From positions 109,733-173,732 of the forward strand of contig NZ_FOOU01000008.1 of the NCBI RefSeq assembly GCF_900113275.1: 64,000 nt of DNA. The letters are read 5' to 3'. Shown in pieces: positions 37,421-46,688 of this stretch. The notes beneath the pieces were generated by a model that saw only the letters and a list, made by a program, of their open reading frames with translations, ran no database searches and was not told the origin of the DNA. How positions within the stretch are numbered: the stretch's first letter is position 1; each line of letters starts with the position of its first letter. The DNA is from Neptunomonas qingdaonensis (GTDB lineage: Bacteria; Pseudomonadota; Gammaproteobacteria; Pseudomonadales; Balneatricaceae). Both the position numbers and the translations under genes were made by a program.

Positions 37421-38146
37421 CTATAGTTTGCCCAGAAGGTGCGGGCTGTCTGAAATAATACTGTCGACGCCCATTGCCCGGAGTTGCTGAGCGGACTCAG
37501 GATCGTTACAGGTGTAGACGACTAGTTGATACCCTGCTGCTTTTATTGATTGGGCTTGAGCCGGGGTTAGATGTAGCCAGTCACAATGAAGACTGATGGC
37601 GTTAAGTTCCACCAGCGTGCTGTGCCAGTGATCATCAATCTGTTCGTATAGTGGGCCAATGGCTTGCTGTTTATCCTGTTGTCGGTATATGCGTAACATA
37701 TCATGATCAAAACTACTGATGAGTAGTGGTTTGTTGCTTTTCCAGAATTTCCTGATAAGGGGGCGGATTAAACTGACGGTTTTGCAAGGTGCAACTCCGG
37801 CCTGTGCTTTCAACTCAAGATTCAGTCCCATATTGAAGCCAGATAACAGTGTTAATGCCTGCGCTAATGTGGGCATGGGCTCTGCTGCAAATTCTTCAGA
37901 AAACCAGCTACCGGCATCTAATTTGATCAGGTCATCTTTATTGATAGTGAGTAAAGGGCCCTGGCCATTACTACAGCGGTTTAAGGTATCGTCATGACAA
38001 AGCACCACGGTATCATCACCCAGAATACTGGCATCGGCTTCTATCCATTCTATCTGGTGTTGATGAGCCAATGTAATCGAAGCCAGTGTATTTTCCGGTG
38101 CTAGTGATGCCAGCCCCCGGTGACCGATAATTGCACTTAGCTTCAT
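37421..38146 (-). CDS. Glycerophosphodiester phosphodiesterase (UgpQ type)
   Basis: The 241-aa protein has no signal peptide, so it is the cytoplasmic type. It hydrolyses glycerophosphodiesters to glycerol-3-phosphate and an alcohol. Catalytic motifs are GHRGLASLAPENT, the acidic pair in WIEADASIL and HDDTLNR. It stands alone. Confidence 0.92.
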   Translation of the reverse strand: MKLSAIIGHRGLASLAPENTLASITLAHQHQIEWIEADASILGDDTVVLCHDDTLNRCSNGQGPLLTINKDDLIKLDAGSWFSEEFAAEPMPTLAQALTLLSGFNMGLNLELKAQAGVAPCKTVSLIRPLIRKFWKSNKPLLISSFDHDMLRIYRQQDKQQAIGPLYEQIDDHWHSTLVELNAISLHCDWLHLTPAQAQSIKAAGYQLVVYTCNDPESAQQLRAMGVDSIISDSPHLLGKL

Positions 38147-38336
38147 ATGTCTGCGCCTCCAGTCATTAATCAGGAATTTAGTTTAGGCACTTTTTAACTT
38201 CAACAGCGTCGGCTTCAGCATAATGTTGCGATTGATTTTACCGCTATCCTGTTCGTTAGTCTGCGGCGTTTTGCCACATTTTTAAACAGATTAGTCGTTG
38301 CTAAAATCCTTTTTCTAATATTGAGAGGCGAAGGGT

Positions 38337-40328
38337 TTGAAAAGTCAGTGGAAGATGTTTTATATGTGTTGTTCGGTAGTATCAGTGGGTGTTCAGGTAA
38401 GTGTGCAGGCGGATGAAAGCCCCCTATTTGTTGAAGTCACTCGTGGAGCCTTGCTTGATACATCGGTTAGCACCTTCACATCTGAGTCGGTTGCTCAGAA
38501 GCCCGGTTCTGATATGGCGGAGCTGTTACGCTCAGTTAATGGGGTATCAGGCACCCGAATGGGCGGGCGTGCGATTGACCCTATTATTCGTGGTCAACAG
38601 GCAACTCAGTTAAATGTTCTGCTGGACGGCGCTTATCTTCATGGGGGCTGTCCAAATAGAATGGATCCGCCAACGACATATGCCTCGGGCGATAGCTATG
38701 ACTTAGTAACTTTGTTCAAAGGAAGTCAGACGGTCTTATATGGTAGTGGTGGTAGTGGTGGAACGCTGGTTTTATCCCGGCATAAGCCAGTCTTTAATGA
38801 GCAGGGATATGCCGCTACAGTGACGGGTGTTGCGCGTAGTAATGGAGAAGGAGGAACCTTGTCCGCTGACGTGGCTACTGGTAATGATCAAGGTTATTTT
38901 CGCTTTAAAGGTGAAGTTGCCGATATGGATAGCTATGAGGATGGTAATGGCGATATTGTGCGCTCAGCCTATCGATCTCGTGCCGCAGCGCTGATCGTGG
39001 GAGCGCAGCTCGGTGAAAATACTGATTTGACCATGAGCTATGACCGTAACGAAGAACGAGATGTGTTGTTTGCCGGTGCAAATATGGATTCACCTGAGTC
39101 GAATGCGGATATTTATCGCGTCAAACTTGAACATCGTTTTGATAGTGGGACTATTCAGCAGATGAAAGCTGAGTTATTTCAGAGCAATGTTGACCATCTG
39201 ATGGACAGTTATTCGCTCAGAGATAAGGTGGCAGGTATGTATGCACCGAGTAGCTCAGATACCCGCGGCGGGCGTGTCATCTTTGATGGCTGGTTGGGTG
39301 CGCATCAGGCCTCGTTTGGCGCGGACTATCAAAGTAATACGCGCAATGGCTTGGTTTACAGTTATCCGGCGAATATGCCAATGGGGCAGTTATGGCCGGA
39401 TGTGACGATTGAACAAGTAGGGGTTTTTGGCGAGGTGAACCGCACTTTGTCTGCCAGGAACCGTGTGAAGTTAGGTCTGCGTTACGATTATATTACGGCT
39501 GATGTGAATAATGAAAATGACGTCTTTATGATGAATCAGACGGCGGCAACGCTTTATGGCGCAACACCTGAACAGCAACGTGAGTATAACATCGCTGGTT
39601 TTACCAGCTGGCAGCATCAGCTTAATCAAAATTACCAATTGGAAATGACTGCTTCGCGTAGCGTGCGCACGGCAGATGCGACTGAGCGTTATATGGCAAA
39701 AAGTAATTGGGTTGGTAACCCCTGGTTAGCACCGGAAAAACATCATCAGCTTGAATGGGTTTTGAGTAACACGGATAAGTCTCCGTGGTCACTGTCGGCC
39801 TATTACAACCGTATCGATGATTACATTCTGCGTTACCGGGACAGTTCGATAGAACGTTATCGTAATGTAGAAGCGGAGATATATGGCGTTGAGTTTGAAC
39901 ATCAACACCGGCTAAATGCGCAGTGGTTATTGAACAGCAGTCTTAGCTATACGCTAGGGAATAATCTGGATACTGGCGAACCATTATCGCGGATTTCACC
40001 ACTGACCGCGCGCCTACAGGCTTTGTATCAGTCGGGTCAATGGGGCGCGGGCATCACTAGTAGTCTTGTTGCCTCTCAGAGCGAGGTTTGTCTGGCATCA
40101 TCGGATTGTGCAGGTTTAGATGTCACTCCAACATCAGGATATGGGTTGGTGGATCTGTTTGCTGATTACCGACTATCACCGGCTGTAACGCTAGCTGCTG
40201 GTATCGATAATGTGTTTGATAAAACATACCGTGTGCATGAAAGCCGTGATGATGTGTTTGATCCAACGCCGCTGCAGGTGAACGAGCCGGGTCGATCTGT
40301 CTGGATGAAGTTATCAGGCAAATTCTAA
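38337..40328 (+). CDS. TonB-dependent copper receptor (OprC/NosA-like)
   Basis: The 663-aa outer-membrane receptor has a plug domain (about 45-155) and a 22-strand barrel ending in Phe. The plug contains GGCPNRMDPPT with Cys105 and Met109 in the C-x3-M arrangement of the copper site described for P. aeruginosa OprC. Methionines are frequent in the barrel. The TTG at 38337 has GAGAGG upstream; ATG 38355 is an alternative. No TonB box could be placed with certainty. Confidence 0.87.
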   Translation: MKSQWKMFYMCCSVVSVGVQVSVQADESPLFVEVTRGALLDTSVSTFTSESVAQKPGSDMAELLRSVNGVSGTRMGGRAIDPIIRGQQATQLNVLLDGAYLHGGCPNRMDPPTTYASGDSYDLVTLFKGSQTVLYGSGGSGGTLVLSRHKPVFNEQGYAATVTGVARSNGEGGTLSADVATGNDQGYFRFKGEVADMDSYEDGNGDIVRSAYRSRAAALIVGAQLGENTDLTMSYDRNEERDVLFAGANMDSPESNADIYRVKLEHRFDSGTIQQMKAELFQSNVDHLMDSYSLRDKVAGMYAPSSSDTRGGRVIFDGWLGAHQASFGADYQSNTRNGLVYSYPANMPMGQLWPDVTIEQVGVFGEVNRTLSARNRVKLGLRYDYITADVNNENDVFMMNQTAATLYGATPEQQREYNIAGFTSWQHQLNQNYQLEMTASRSVRTADATERYMAKSNWVGNPWLAPEKHHQLEWVLSNTDKSPWSLSAYYNRIDDYILRYRDSSIERYRNVEAEIYGVEFEHQHRLNAQWLLNSSLSYTLGNNLDTGEPLSRISPLTARLQALYQSGQWGAGITSSLVASQSEVCLASSDCAGLDVTPTSGYGLVDLFADYRLSPAVTLAAGIDNVFDKTYRVHESRDDVFDPTPLQVNEPGRSVWMKLSGKF

Positions 40329-40361
40329 GCCTGAGTTTAAATCTGAATATAAGTCCGGGCA
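40326..40361 (+). repeat. Diverged 12-bp repeat starting at the copper-receptor stop
   Basis: TAAGCCTGAGTT, TAAATCTGAATA and TAAGTCCGGGCA follow each other from the stop codon. Similarity is modest, so this is the weakest member of the stop-anchored set; the unit keeps frame. Confidence 0.5.
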
Positions 40362-40402
40362 TCAATCTCTGGTATTTCGGGGCTTTTTTCGGGACTTTTT
40401 TA

Positions 40403-40423
40403 GGGCCTATGTAGAATAGGCCC
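40403..40423. terminator. Hairpin between the copper receptor and lpxR
   Basis: GGGCCTAT-gtaga-ATAGGCCC is an 8-bp perfect stem between convergent genes. It is preceded by T-rich DNA, with no T tract after it on the + strand. Confidence 0.55.
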
Positions 40424-40477
40424 GGTCATGACGGTATCGATACTTTTTATGTTAACTCTATATTTATATCCGGTATT

Positions 40478-41506
40478 TTAATAAGAATAAGCAACACTAA
40501 ACGAGCCGTAGCTTTGAGCATCTTCCTGTCCTTTAAATTCTTTAGTGCGATAGACCTGTGCGTAGGATACTTTCCATTTGTTATAAACACCGGCAATGCC
40601 GAAGGCCGCATCAGCGACCAGGTACTTTTTATCCACAGAGTGGCTGTCGCGAACAGAGTTGCCATCAAGAAATATATTATGTGCAACTAAACGACTATCT
40701 ATCGAAATAAAAGTGTGGACTCCCCAGCCTTGACGTAAGCGAGGATCCTGATTTCCCGGTGCACTGTTATCACCGCCCGGGCGTAATGAAGAGGTACCGA
40801 AATCATCCGGCAGGCGAACACCAAAACGTATTTCGGCGCCGGTATTAGCATACGTGGCGACGTTGCCAAGGCTTGCACCATAGTGGGTGATAATATCATA
40901 TCCAAAACGGCCAAAAATCGGTTTCTTAGCTAATCGACGCTTGTTCTCCCATACCAGTTGAATCCCAGGCTCGTTTTGTAACTGGTTATCCCATCCCTGA
41001 AAGAGTGCTATATCGCGGGCGCGGTGAACCATATCCTGGGCTTCTTGCCCAAGTGCGGCGGGCCCTACGACACCTAGGTTCACTTCTACCGAGTTTAGTC
41101 TGTTCTTGGTTTTGGCGTGATAACCAAACCCAGCATAGAGCCAGCCCGCATATGGGCGGTCACTCGGGTCGAGGGTGGTTCGTTCACGATCTTCAGGTGT
41201 GTACATCTGTTGGCCAATCGTAAAAACGAGATTACGGTTGACGCCATCTTTTATGTTTTCTGGATCAGGGTACAGAGGCGTAAACCAGTAGTTGACTTCA
41301 CGTAACCATGCCGGAAGCTGTGGGTCATACAGATAAGTATCAATATCAGGAGATACCCAGGCGAGTCTGAGACCATTGGTGTAGCTTTGATCGGTATCGG
41401 CGAACAGATCATTTTCAAAATAGAGATTGAGGGTCCAGGGTGCGGCCGTGACGGGTGCTGTGTATACATACAAAGCCAGCAGTGCTAGTAAATTTTTAAG
41501 TTTCAT
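40478..41506 (-). CDS. lpxR: Lipid A 3-O-deacylase LpxR family (DUF2219)
   Basis: The 342-aa outer-membrane beta-barrel enzyme has a signal peptide ending ..VTAA. The motifs YFENDLFADTDQSYTNG and HYGASLGNVATYANTG contain the Asn-Asp and His residues of the LpxR active site. It ends in Tyr (VAYSY). LpxR removes the 3'-acyloxyacyl group of lipid A. It is the last gene of an envelope operon, 1 bp after the dsbB-like gene. Confidence 0.9.
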   Translation of the reverse strand: MKLKNLLALLALYVYTAPVTAAPWTLNLYFENDLFADTDQSYTNGLRLAWVSPDIDTYLYDPQLPAWLREVNYWFTPLYPDPENIKDGVNRNLVFTIGQQMYTPEDRERTTLDPSDRPYAGWLYAGFGYHAKTKNRLNSVEVNLGVVGPAALGQEAQDMVHRARDIALFQGWDNQLQNEPGIQLVWENKRRLAKKPIFGRFGYDIITHYGASLGNVATYANTGAEIRFGVRLPDDFGTSSLRPGGDNSAPGNQDPRLRQGWGVHTFISIDSRLVAHNIFLDGNSVRDSHSVDKKYLVADAAFGIAGVYNKWKVSYAQVYRTKEFKGQEDAQSYGSFSVAYSY

Positions 41507-41507
41507 T

Positions 41508-42038
41508 TCAGAAGAGTAGTTTAGGCTCAGGGCGCCGGGTTAAGAGTCGCCAGGTGATTAGAAAAAGGAATATAAATACTCCCAAGGTTACTTGAGATAA
41601 GGTAAACCCCAATAGATGCCAGCTATTATCCAAGCAGTCGTGTTGTTCTGCCAGCAATATATGAACATCTGATAAAAAAGGTAACGAAGCCGTTAGTGTT
41701 TCTATACCGGCATTGCAGGCAGTCGGGCTTGCAAGCTGAAACGATTCCAGCCAGATATGTCGCCCTGCAGCGGCTAACCCTGAGAGGGACAGAAGCCAGG
41801 TTAAAAGAGCATAAAAACGTTGGCCAAAAGTCCATGGATTGTGGACAAATGCGATAAAAAACAAAACGCTCATACATAACAAGCACAAGCGGACGATACT
41901 GCACAGTGAGCAATTAATAGAGCTGAGCTGTTGTTCCAGGGCAATGGAAGCGTATGAAAGCGCAGAGCCGGTTAAAAAGAAACCTGCCAAATTTAACCTT
42001 CGGTAAGAGAGCAACGCGTTATCAATTTTTTGTTTCAC
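41508..42038 (-). CDS. DsbB-like disulfide bond formation protein
   Basis: The 176-aa protein has four TM helices. The periplasmic cysteine pairs are Cys43-Cys46 (NCSLC) and Cys108/Cys135 (TACNAG, EQHDCLDNSW), the DsbB pattern. It would reoxidise a DsbA partner and reduce quinone. No dsbA is adjacent, and the first loop lacks the usual CPLC, so it may be a specialised homologue within this operon. Confidence 0.85.
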   Translation of the reverse strand: MKQKIDNALLSYRRLNLAGFFLTGSALSYASIALEQQLSSINCSLCSIVRLCLLCMSVLFFIAFVHNPWTFGQRFYALLTWLLSLSGLAAAGRHIWLESFQLASPTACNAGIETLTASLPFLSDVHILLAEQHDCLDNSWHLLGFTLSQVTLGVFIFLFLITWRLLTRRPEPKLLF

Positions 42039-42084
42039 GAGCTGGCCTGCGCAAGACTAATATTATTTTTTTTGCAATCTGTTA

Positions 42085-42429
42085 CTACTTTTGTATCCAT
42101 TTGCCTTGTGGGTTTTGCAGAAAAGCACCTTTTTGTGCGTTATCGTAAAGGCGCTGCCCGATGCGTATCTCAATAATTTCCAACGCTACGCCCGCTTTGG
42201 TGGCGATATCCATATAGGCTGCTTTACGTTTTGTATTAATCTCATTGATGAGGCGCCGGGTATCGCTGTTGGGTGACGGGCTGACACTGGCGAGGTAGCC
42301 GCTGGGTGTTTCACCGACAAGCCCTTTTGATTGAGCTTCATCCAGCGATAGTGCCCATGCCGGTGTCGCTATGATAAGGAAGCTCAGAATAAGCCTGCTC
42401 AGGAGTTTACGTGTTATTGGTTTCATCAT
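42085..42429 (-). CDS. ydbL: YdbL family periplasmic protein (DUF1318)
   Basis: The 114-aa secreted protein has a signal peptide ending ATPAWA, then GLVGETPSGYLA and RRLINEINTKRKAAYMDIA typical of YdbL. In E. coli it belongs to ydbH-ynbE-ydbL, where YdbL is reported to limit YnbE multimer formation. It lies 8 bp after ynbE here. Confidence 0.9.
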   Translation of the reverse strand: MMKPITRKLLSRLILSFLIIATPAWALSLDEAQSKGLVGETPSGYLASVSPSPNSDTRRLINEINTKRKAAYMDIATKAGVALEIIEIRIGQRLYDNAQKGAFLQNPQGKWIQK

Positions 42430-42437
42430 GGTGACTC

Positions 42438-42635
42438 CTAGAATAGGTCGCTCTTATCGTTTAAAAGGCCATCAATCTCACGATCAACCTTGATCAGAAT
42501 CTTATGCTCAATTTTCACATTAAGATTGATGTTAATAGGCTCGTTGGGCACAGCCACCTGAACTTTAGGTGAGCAGCCTATTAGCAGGCTGCTGCTCATT
42601 AGCAGCCCGGCGAGAAGCGTCATATTTGGTTGCAT
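42438..42635 (-). CDS. ynbE: YnbE family outer-membrane lipoprotein
   Basis: The 65-aa protein has a signal peptide and lipobox LIGC, then a short chain with NININLNVKIEHKI beta-type pattern. YnbE is reported to pair with YdbH to complete a lipid-transfer bridge to the outer membrane. It lies 24 bp after ydbH. Confidence 0.9.
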   Translation of the reverse strand: MQPNMTLLAGLLMSSSLLIGCSPKVQVAVPNEPININLNVKIEHKILIKVDREIDGLLNDKSDLF

Positions 42636-42659
42636 GAGGAGGTTTCCTTCAACATTCGT

Positions 42660-45080
42660 CTAAGGTGTACGGTACCGCTTCTCTATCGTGTTCGTCAATT
42701 CATCTGTGAATTGTAGGGTTTTCAGGAGATTAAGTAAGTTTTCTTCAATATTCAGCGAAAAATTGACGGCCTGGCCGTTATTCCACGCAGGGTTATTACC
42801 AGCTAAGTGGGTTTTTAATAACAAAACTCCATCGGGTGTGTAATTAGCGCCGACTGATAACTCATGGTAGTGAAAATCAGCCAGGGCATCTAATGCAATA
42901 CCTAACCCCAGATAGGATTGCCGTAATGCTTGAATGCTTGCGTCTGGACGGTAGCGGATAATGCCAGGCCCGCGTGCCTGTACTATTCCATCAGTGATAT
43001 AAATGCCGCTGCTGGTAAACCGAAGTGGCAGGTCTCCATCAAGAATGCCTTCACCGCTTAACCCCGGTTGTTGTTCCAGTTTAAGGAGTGCATCCAGCGA
43101 TAGACCACGCAAGAATAGATCGGTGTTGATCGTCAATGGATTGAGCACACTATAGAAAGGTGCCAGTTGAAATGAGCCGCCGAGCAATGTGCCGGAAAAA
43201 TGACTGATATCAGCGATGCTATTATTAGTCCCCAGCTTATTGAGTCGGTACTGTGATTGTATATCATTGATTTCTACACCGGCATCGATTTTATCGATGC
43301 GTAAGCTGCCCTGTTCATCAATGCGCTCGCCACGCAAAAATGTTTTGCTGTCGATGGAAGCGCCAATGACAGCAAGGCGGTCTTGTGTCAGGCTGATCTT
43401 ACTCACAAAATGGCTAATGACACCATCTAATCGACCGCTGAGCCATTTGAAGTGCCCGGATTGAGAGTATTCACCACTAATAAACGTTAGTTTTTCAGGC
43501 CAGAGGGTAGCAAGATACGGCCGCCATTGTGCCTGGGTTTTGGCGAGGTCAATCTCTTTGATGCGCCATTGCGCGTCGATCAGTGCTTTATCGAGGTTTG
43601 CCGCCAGGCTAATAGCACTTTGTAATGAAAGTGCGTTGCTGCCCAGGCTGATACCCGCCTTGATTTCAGGTAATTGGACGTAAATATTTCCTGATGCCTG
43701 AATGGCAGGCAATGTTGTTGTATTCAGGTGGGTTTGTATCTGGGGAGCATTAAACACGACCTGTGTTTTTTTAAGCGCAAGATCTGTGTTACTGAAAGAC
43801 AGGCTTATTGGCTGAGGGATGATCTGACTGGTTGAATTGCTGACCTTGCCTGTGTTCAATGTCATCTTGAACGGTTCGATGTCGGTTTTTTCGGCTATTT
43901 TTATTGTCAGGGCGTTATCTAACGTGGCCGTCGCATTGGCGGTTGACCAGCCTGCTTGCTCCAGGTTGGCAAGTGAAACCTTACTGTCGGCTGATACGAC
44001 AATAGAAATAGAGTGATTCAGAGGGGCCGGATTAACAGAGCTCGAATTAACAGAGCCGGGGTTAACAGAGCCGTGTTTAAGAGAGCCCGGTTGTAACAGG
44101 CTTAGTTCAGAGGTGAGGTCCAGATTTATACTATCAATGCCGTCATAAGGTTGCTCTATGCGTGCTTGTAACTGGTTTTGTTGGATAGCGTTGATGCTTA
44201 ACAACCATGCATCGAGATTCCCCGTAAAATCTTTAGCAAAGGAAATCTCGGTGTCGCCTGAGTAAGATCCGTTGATCGGCGGGATGATCTCCATTTGAGG
44301 AATTTCAAGCTGTTGTGCTATCTGATAGATTTTACCAAGATCCACAGAGTGTAAAGCTTGCAGAGTAATAGAGGCATCATTCTGTATGAATAGGCCTGTT
44401 AGTCTGACTATGGGTCCAGAACCGCTTGCTTGCTGATCAATGACATTGATTTGAAAACGGTTATCCCTGAACAGGGTAATGTCCGAGTGGCTAAGCTTTC
44501 GCTCATTAATGCTACTCAAGACACGCGTCAGTAGTTGTTTCTGAGTGAGATAGATGTTGCCGGTGAAGCGGTAAAAGGGTTGATCAGGGCCGTACCATTT
44601 AACATCTAACTGGCCAATCACCAGCTCCTGTGCGGGTGCAAGTTCCAGCCATTGATCGGGCATCAATTGTGATAGGTCAAAGGAGCTTGTATCGGATGTG
44701 TCAGTTGTTTCGGCTTCGTCCTGTGGCGCTTTGCCTGTCATGGCGATATCAAGATTGGCTGAGGGAATTTCAATACGGGTCAGTTCTGCATTGAAGAGCA
44801 ACTTCCATGGATCAAATTTGATAGTGACAGGCCCTGCAGACAGGGTGGATATGCGGTTCTCAGTATGTTTTTCCACACTGAGTTGAGAGATCAGTAGCTC
44901 CCGATGGCTAGGGTATTCCACACTAAAAACAGGTTTTTGAAAGCCTTGATCAGTCAGCCAGATCTCGACAACGTTTTTTGCAATAAAAGGCAGGGAAAGG
45001 TAGCTAAGAACCGGGAGCGCCACTAACACTATCAGGCAAAGTGATAGCCAGCGCTTTAGCTTTATACGCCCCCATTTCAT
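42660..45080 (-). CDS. ydbH: YdbH, AsmA-like intermembrane lipid transport protein
   Basis: The protein is about 806 aa, with a single N-terminal TM helix (about 10-35) and a long periplasmic beta-rich domain typical of the AsmA-like TamB/YhdP/YdbH group. YdbH proteins carry phospholipid between membranes in redundancy with TamB and YhdP. The ATG at 45080 is preferred because the longer frame (to 45119) overlaps the upstream gene. A five-residue repeat (xPGSV type, bases 44029-44103) lies in the middle of the chain. Confidence 0.88.
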   Translation of the reverse strand: MKWGRIKLKRWLSLCLIVLVALPVLSYLSLPFIAKNVVEIWLTDQGFQKPVFSVEYPSHRELLISQLSVEKHTENRISTLSAGPVTIKFDPWKLLFNAELTRIEIPSANLDIAMTGKAPQDEAETTDTSDTSSFDLSQLMPDQWLELAPAQELVIGQLDVKWYGPDQPFYRFTGNIYLTQKQLLTRVLSSINERKLSHSDITLFRDNRFQINVIDQQASGSGPIVRLTGLFIQNDASITLQALHSVDLGKIYQIAQQLEIPQMEIIPPINGSYSGDTEISFAKDFTGNLDAWLLSINAIQQNQLQARIEQPYDGIDSINLDLTSELSLLQPGSLKHGSVNPGSVNSSSVNPAPLNHSISIVVSADSKVSLANLEQAGWSTANATATLDNALTIKIAEKTDIEPFKMTLNTGKVSNSTSQIIPQPISLSFSNTDLALKKTQVVFNAPQIQTHLNTTTLPAIQASGNIYVQLPEIKAGISLGSNALSLQSAISLAANLDKALIDAQWRIKEIDLAKTQAQWRPYLATLWPEKLTFISGEYSQSGHFKWLSGRLDGVISHFVSKISLTQDRLAVIGASIDSKTFLRGERIDEQGSLRIDKIDAGVEINDIQSQYRLNKLGTNNSIADISHFSGTLLGGSFQLAPFYSVLNPLTINTDLFLRGLSLDALLKLEQQPGLSGEGILDGDLPLRFTSSGIYITDGIVQARGPGIIRYRPDASIQALRQSYLGLGIALDALADFHYHELSVGANYTPDGVLLLKTHLAGNNPAWNNGQAVNFSLNIEENLLNLLKTLQFTDELTNTIEKRYRTP
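44029..44103 (-). repeat. 15-bp in-frame tandem repeat x5 inside ydbH
   Basis: Five 15-bp units (44029, 44044, 44059, 44074, 44089), the best conserved reading NNNTTAACAGAGCCG on the + strand. They encode QPGSL-KHGSV-NPGSV-NSSSV-NPAPL and form a likely loop in the beta-rich domain. The unit keeps frame. Confidence 0.9.
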
Positions 45081-45081
45081 G

Positions 45082-45444
45082 TTAGCTATTATCCAGCATA
45101 ATAGAGTCGAGGCGCTCAACAGCCATTTTGATCTGGAATATCAGATGAGTATACTGGTCAGTGTCTGTTTCTATATCTAAATCCCCGAGACGATCAGCTG
45201 TTTCGTCCAATGTTTCGCCTTGAGTGTTAATGCCGTTGTCCCTGAGCAGCCAGATAATTAACCCCGTCACCTCAGCGGCCGACGCCACTTTATCCAGATC
45301 ATCCAGGAGCTCATCGCGTTGCTGGCTTAGCGTTTCCATGAGGGGATCATTGTCTGGCGTGTTTACATAAATGCGTAACAGTTGATCCGCTGATGATGGC
45401 TGCTTTGCTGATTGCTTGGATGAATGAAGAGGCTGGCCTGACAT
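45082..45444 (-). CDS. Hypothetical acidic protein, 120 aa
   Basis: No signal peptide or TM segment is visible. A polar N-terminus (SGQPLHSSKQSAKQPSS) leads to a helical acidic body (LLDDLDKVASAAEVTGLIIW, TDTDQYTHLIFQIKMAVERL). It is bracketed by the methyltransferase (TAATG overlap) and ydbH (abutting), so it is a real operon member. I do not recognise the family. Confidence 0.75.
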   Translation of the reverse strand: MSGQPLHSSKQSAKQPSSADQLLRIYVNTPDNDPLMETLSQQRDELLDDLDKVASAAEVTGLIIWLLRDNGINTQGETLDETADRLGDLDIETDTDQYTHLIFQIKMAVERLDSIMLDNS

Positions 45445-46094
45445 TAGCGGAGTTTCCTGACGACATTTAACCCGTCACGTACGGTCAGAAATACATTTTC
45501 CATATCAGGGTCGGCTGCAATTAAGCGGTTGGTTTCAACCAGTGTATCGTCGATTTCTGATTCTGGCTGCAGAACTTTGCCAGACCAAAGCACATTGTCG
45601 AGGACGATGAGTCCACCGGGGCGGGTGAGTTCTTTCACTTTCAGGTAATAATTCAGGTAGCTGCGCTTATCTGCATCGATGAACGTGAAATCCAGCGGCC
45701 CATCAAGTGTATGGCTCAGACGATCGAGCGTGTCGAGCGCTTTACCAAATACAACATCAATCTTATGGCCATGCTCACTGCGCTGAAAAAAGGTTTTAGC
45801 GAACTCAATAGCACGGGGATTGGTTTCGCAGCAGATAAGTTTGCCGTCGTCAGGCATGCCTTCAGCAATCGACAGCGCGGAATAGCCGGTGAACATACCA
45901 ATCTCAAGGGCGCGTCTGGGCTGGTGGATAGCACTCAGCATTTTGAGTGTCCGGCCTACTAATCTGCCTGAGAGTTTTTGTGGCCATCCCATGGTTTCAT
46001 TGGTAGCAGTAATCAATTCTGTCAGTAAGGGTGGCTCTTCGCTTGTATTAAGGAAAGCATAATCTTCAACGGCTTCGTTAACCAGATACTCCAT
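45444..46094 (-). CDS. Class I SAM-dependent O-methyltransferase
   Basis: The 216-aa protein is of the Methyltransf_3 (caffeoyl-CoA/catechol O-methyltransferase-like) type. The SAM motif ALEIGMFTGYSALSIAEG, the metal site DFTFIDADKRSYLNYY and VLDNVLWSG are present. The start at 46094 gives the family length; the frame is open to 46193. The substrate is unknown. It heads the operon leading to ydbH, ynbE, ydbL, dsbB-like and lpxR. Confidence 0.9.
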   Translation of the reverse strand: MEYLVNEAVEDYAFLNTSEEPPLLTELITATNETMGWPQKLSGRLVGRTLKMLSAIHQPRRALEIGMFTGYSALSIAEGMPDDGKLICCETNPRAIEFAKTFFQRSEHGHKIDVVFGKALDTLDRLSHTLDGPLDFTFIDADKRSYLNYYLKVKELTRPGGLIVLDNVLWSGKVLQPESEIDDTLVETNRLIAADPDMENVFLTVRDGLNVVRKLR

Positions 46095-46331
46095 TAGTGC
46101 GTAATCTCTCTTAATAAGGCTTTGCTGGCCCAGCCATTGAGCCTGAAATAGGGGTAATTGTGAAATTACAGAGAATAATATCACTTTCTGCATAATGATT
46201 AATCCTTGCTGCTGCTTCTGTGGGTGCTAGTTGGCACCCATCTGTGTGAATAAACGAGAGGATGGGTAGGGTTAAACGCTGAATTCCTCTACAATCACGC
46301 CTATCAACCTGTTGAAGTGGAGTAATGGCGC

Positions 46332-46682
46332 GTGGATCCAATATTTACCTTTTTGATTACTGGTTTTGTAACGATGTCAGCGGCGCTGAGTGCCGGCGCG
46401 GTAAATAAACTACCGGATGAGCAAAAAACCGGAAAGCTAGCTGAGCGTAATACTCAGGTGGCTATTATTATGGCGGGAAATCTAGCCGCGCTAACCTTAA
46501 TTGGCGCGATGGCATTCGGCATGCTTAATTTAGATTGGTGGATACCGCTTGTCTGTTTGCTGATCACTTTTCCTGTGGTGCATTTATTAGTGATGCAGCG
46601 TTTGTTGGGAGATGTTAAGAACCTTGTGCTGATGACGCCTCTTGTTATTGGTTCTATCGCGATACTTTATTATTACTGGTAA
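46332..46682 (+). CDS. Small integral membrane protein, 116 aa, unknown
   Basis: Four hydrophobic segments are visible (about 5-25, 42-64, 69-88, 97-115) with short loops. The GTG at 46332 has GGAG upstream and is the only good start. It lies 6 bp before rmuC. Membrane topology is clear; no family recognised. Confidence 0.75.
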   Translation: MDPIFTFLITGFVTMSAALSAGAVNKLPDEQKTGKLAERNTQVAIIMAGNLAALTLIGAMAFGMLNLDWWIPLVCLLITFPVVHLLVMQRLLGDVKNLVLMTPLVIGSIAILYYYW

Positions 46683-46688
46683 GCACGG

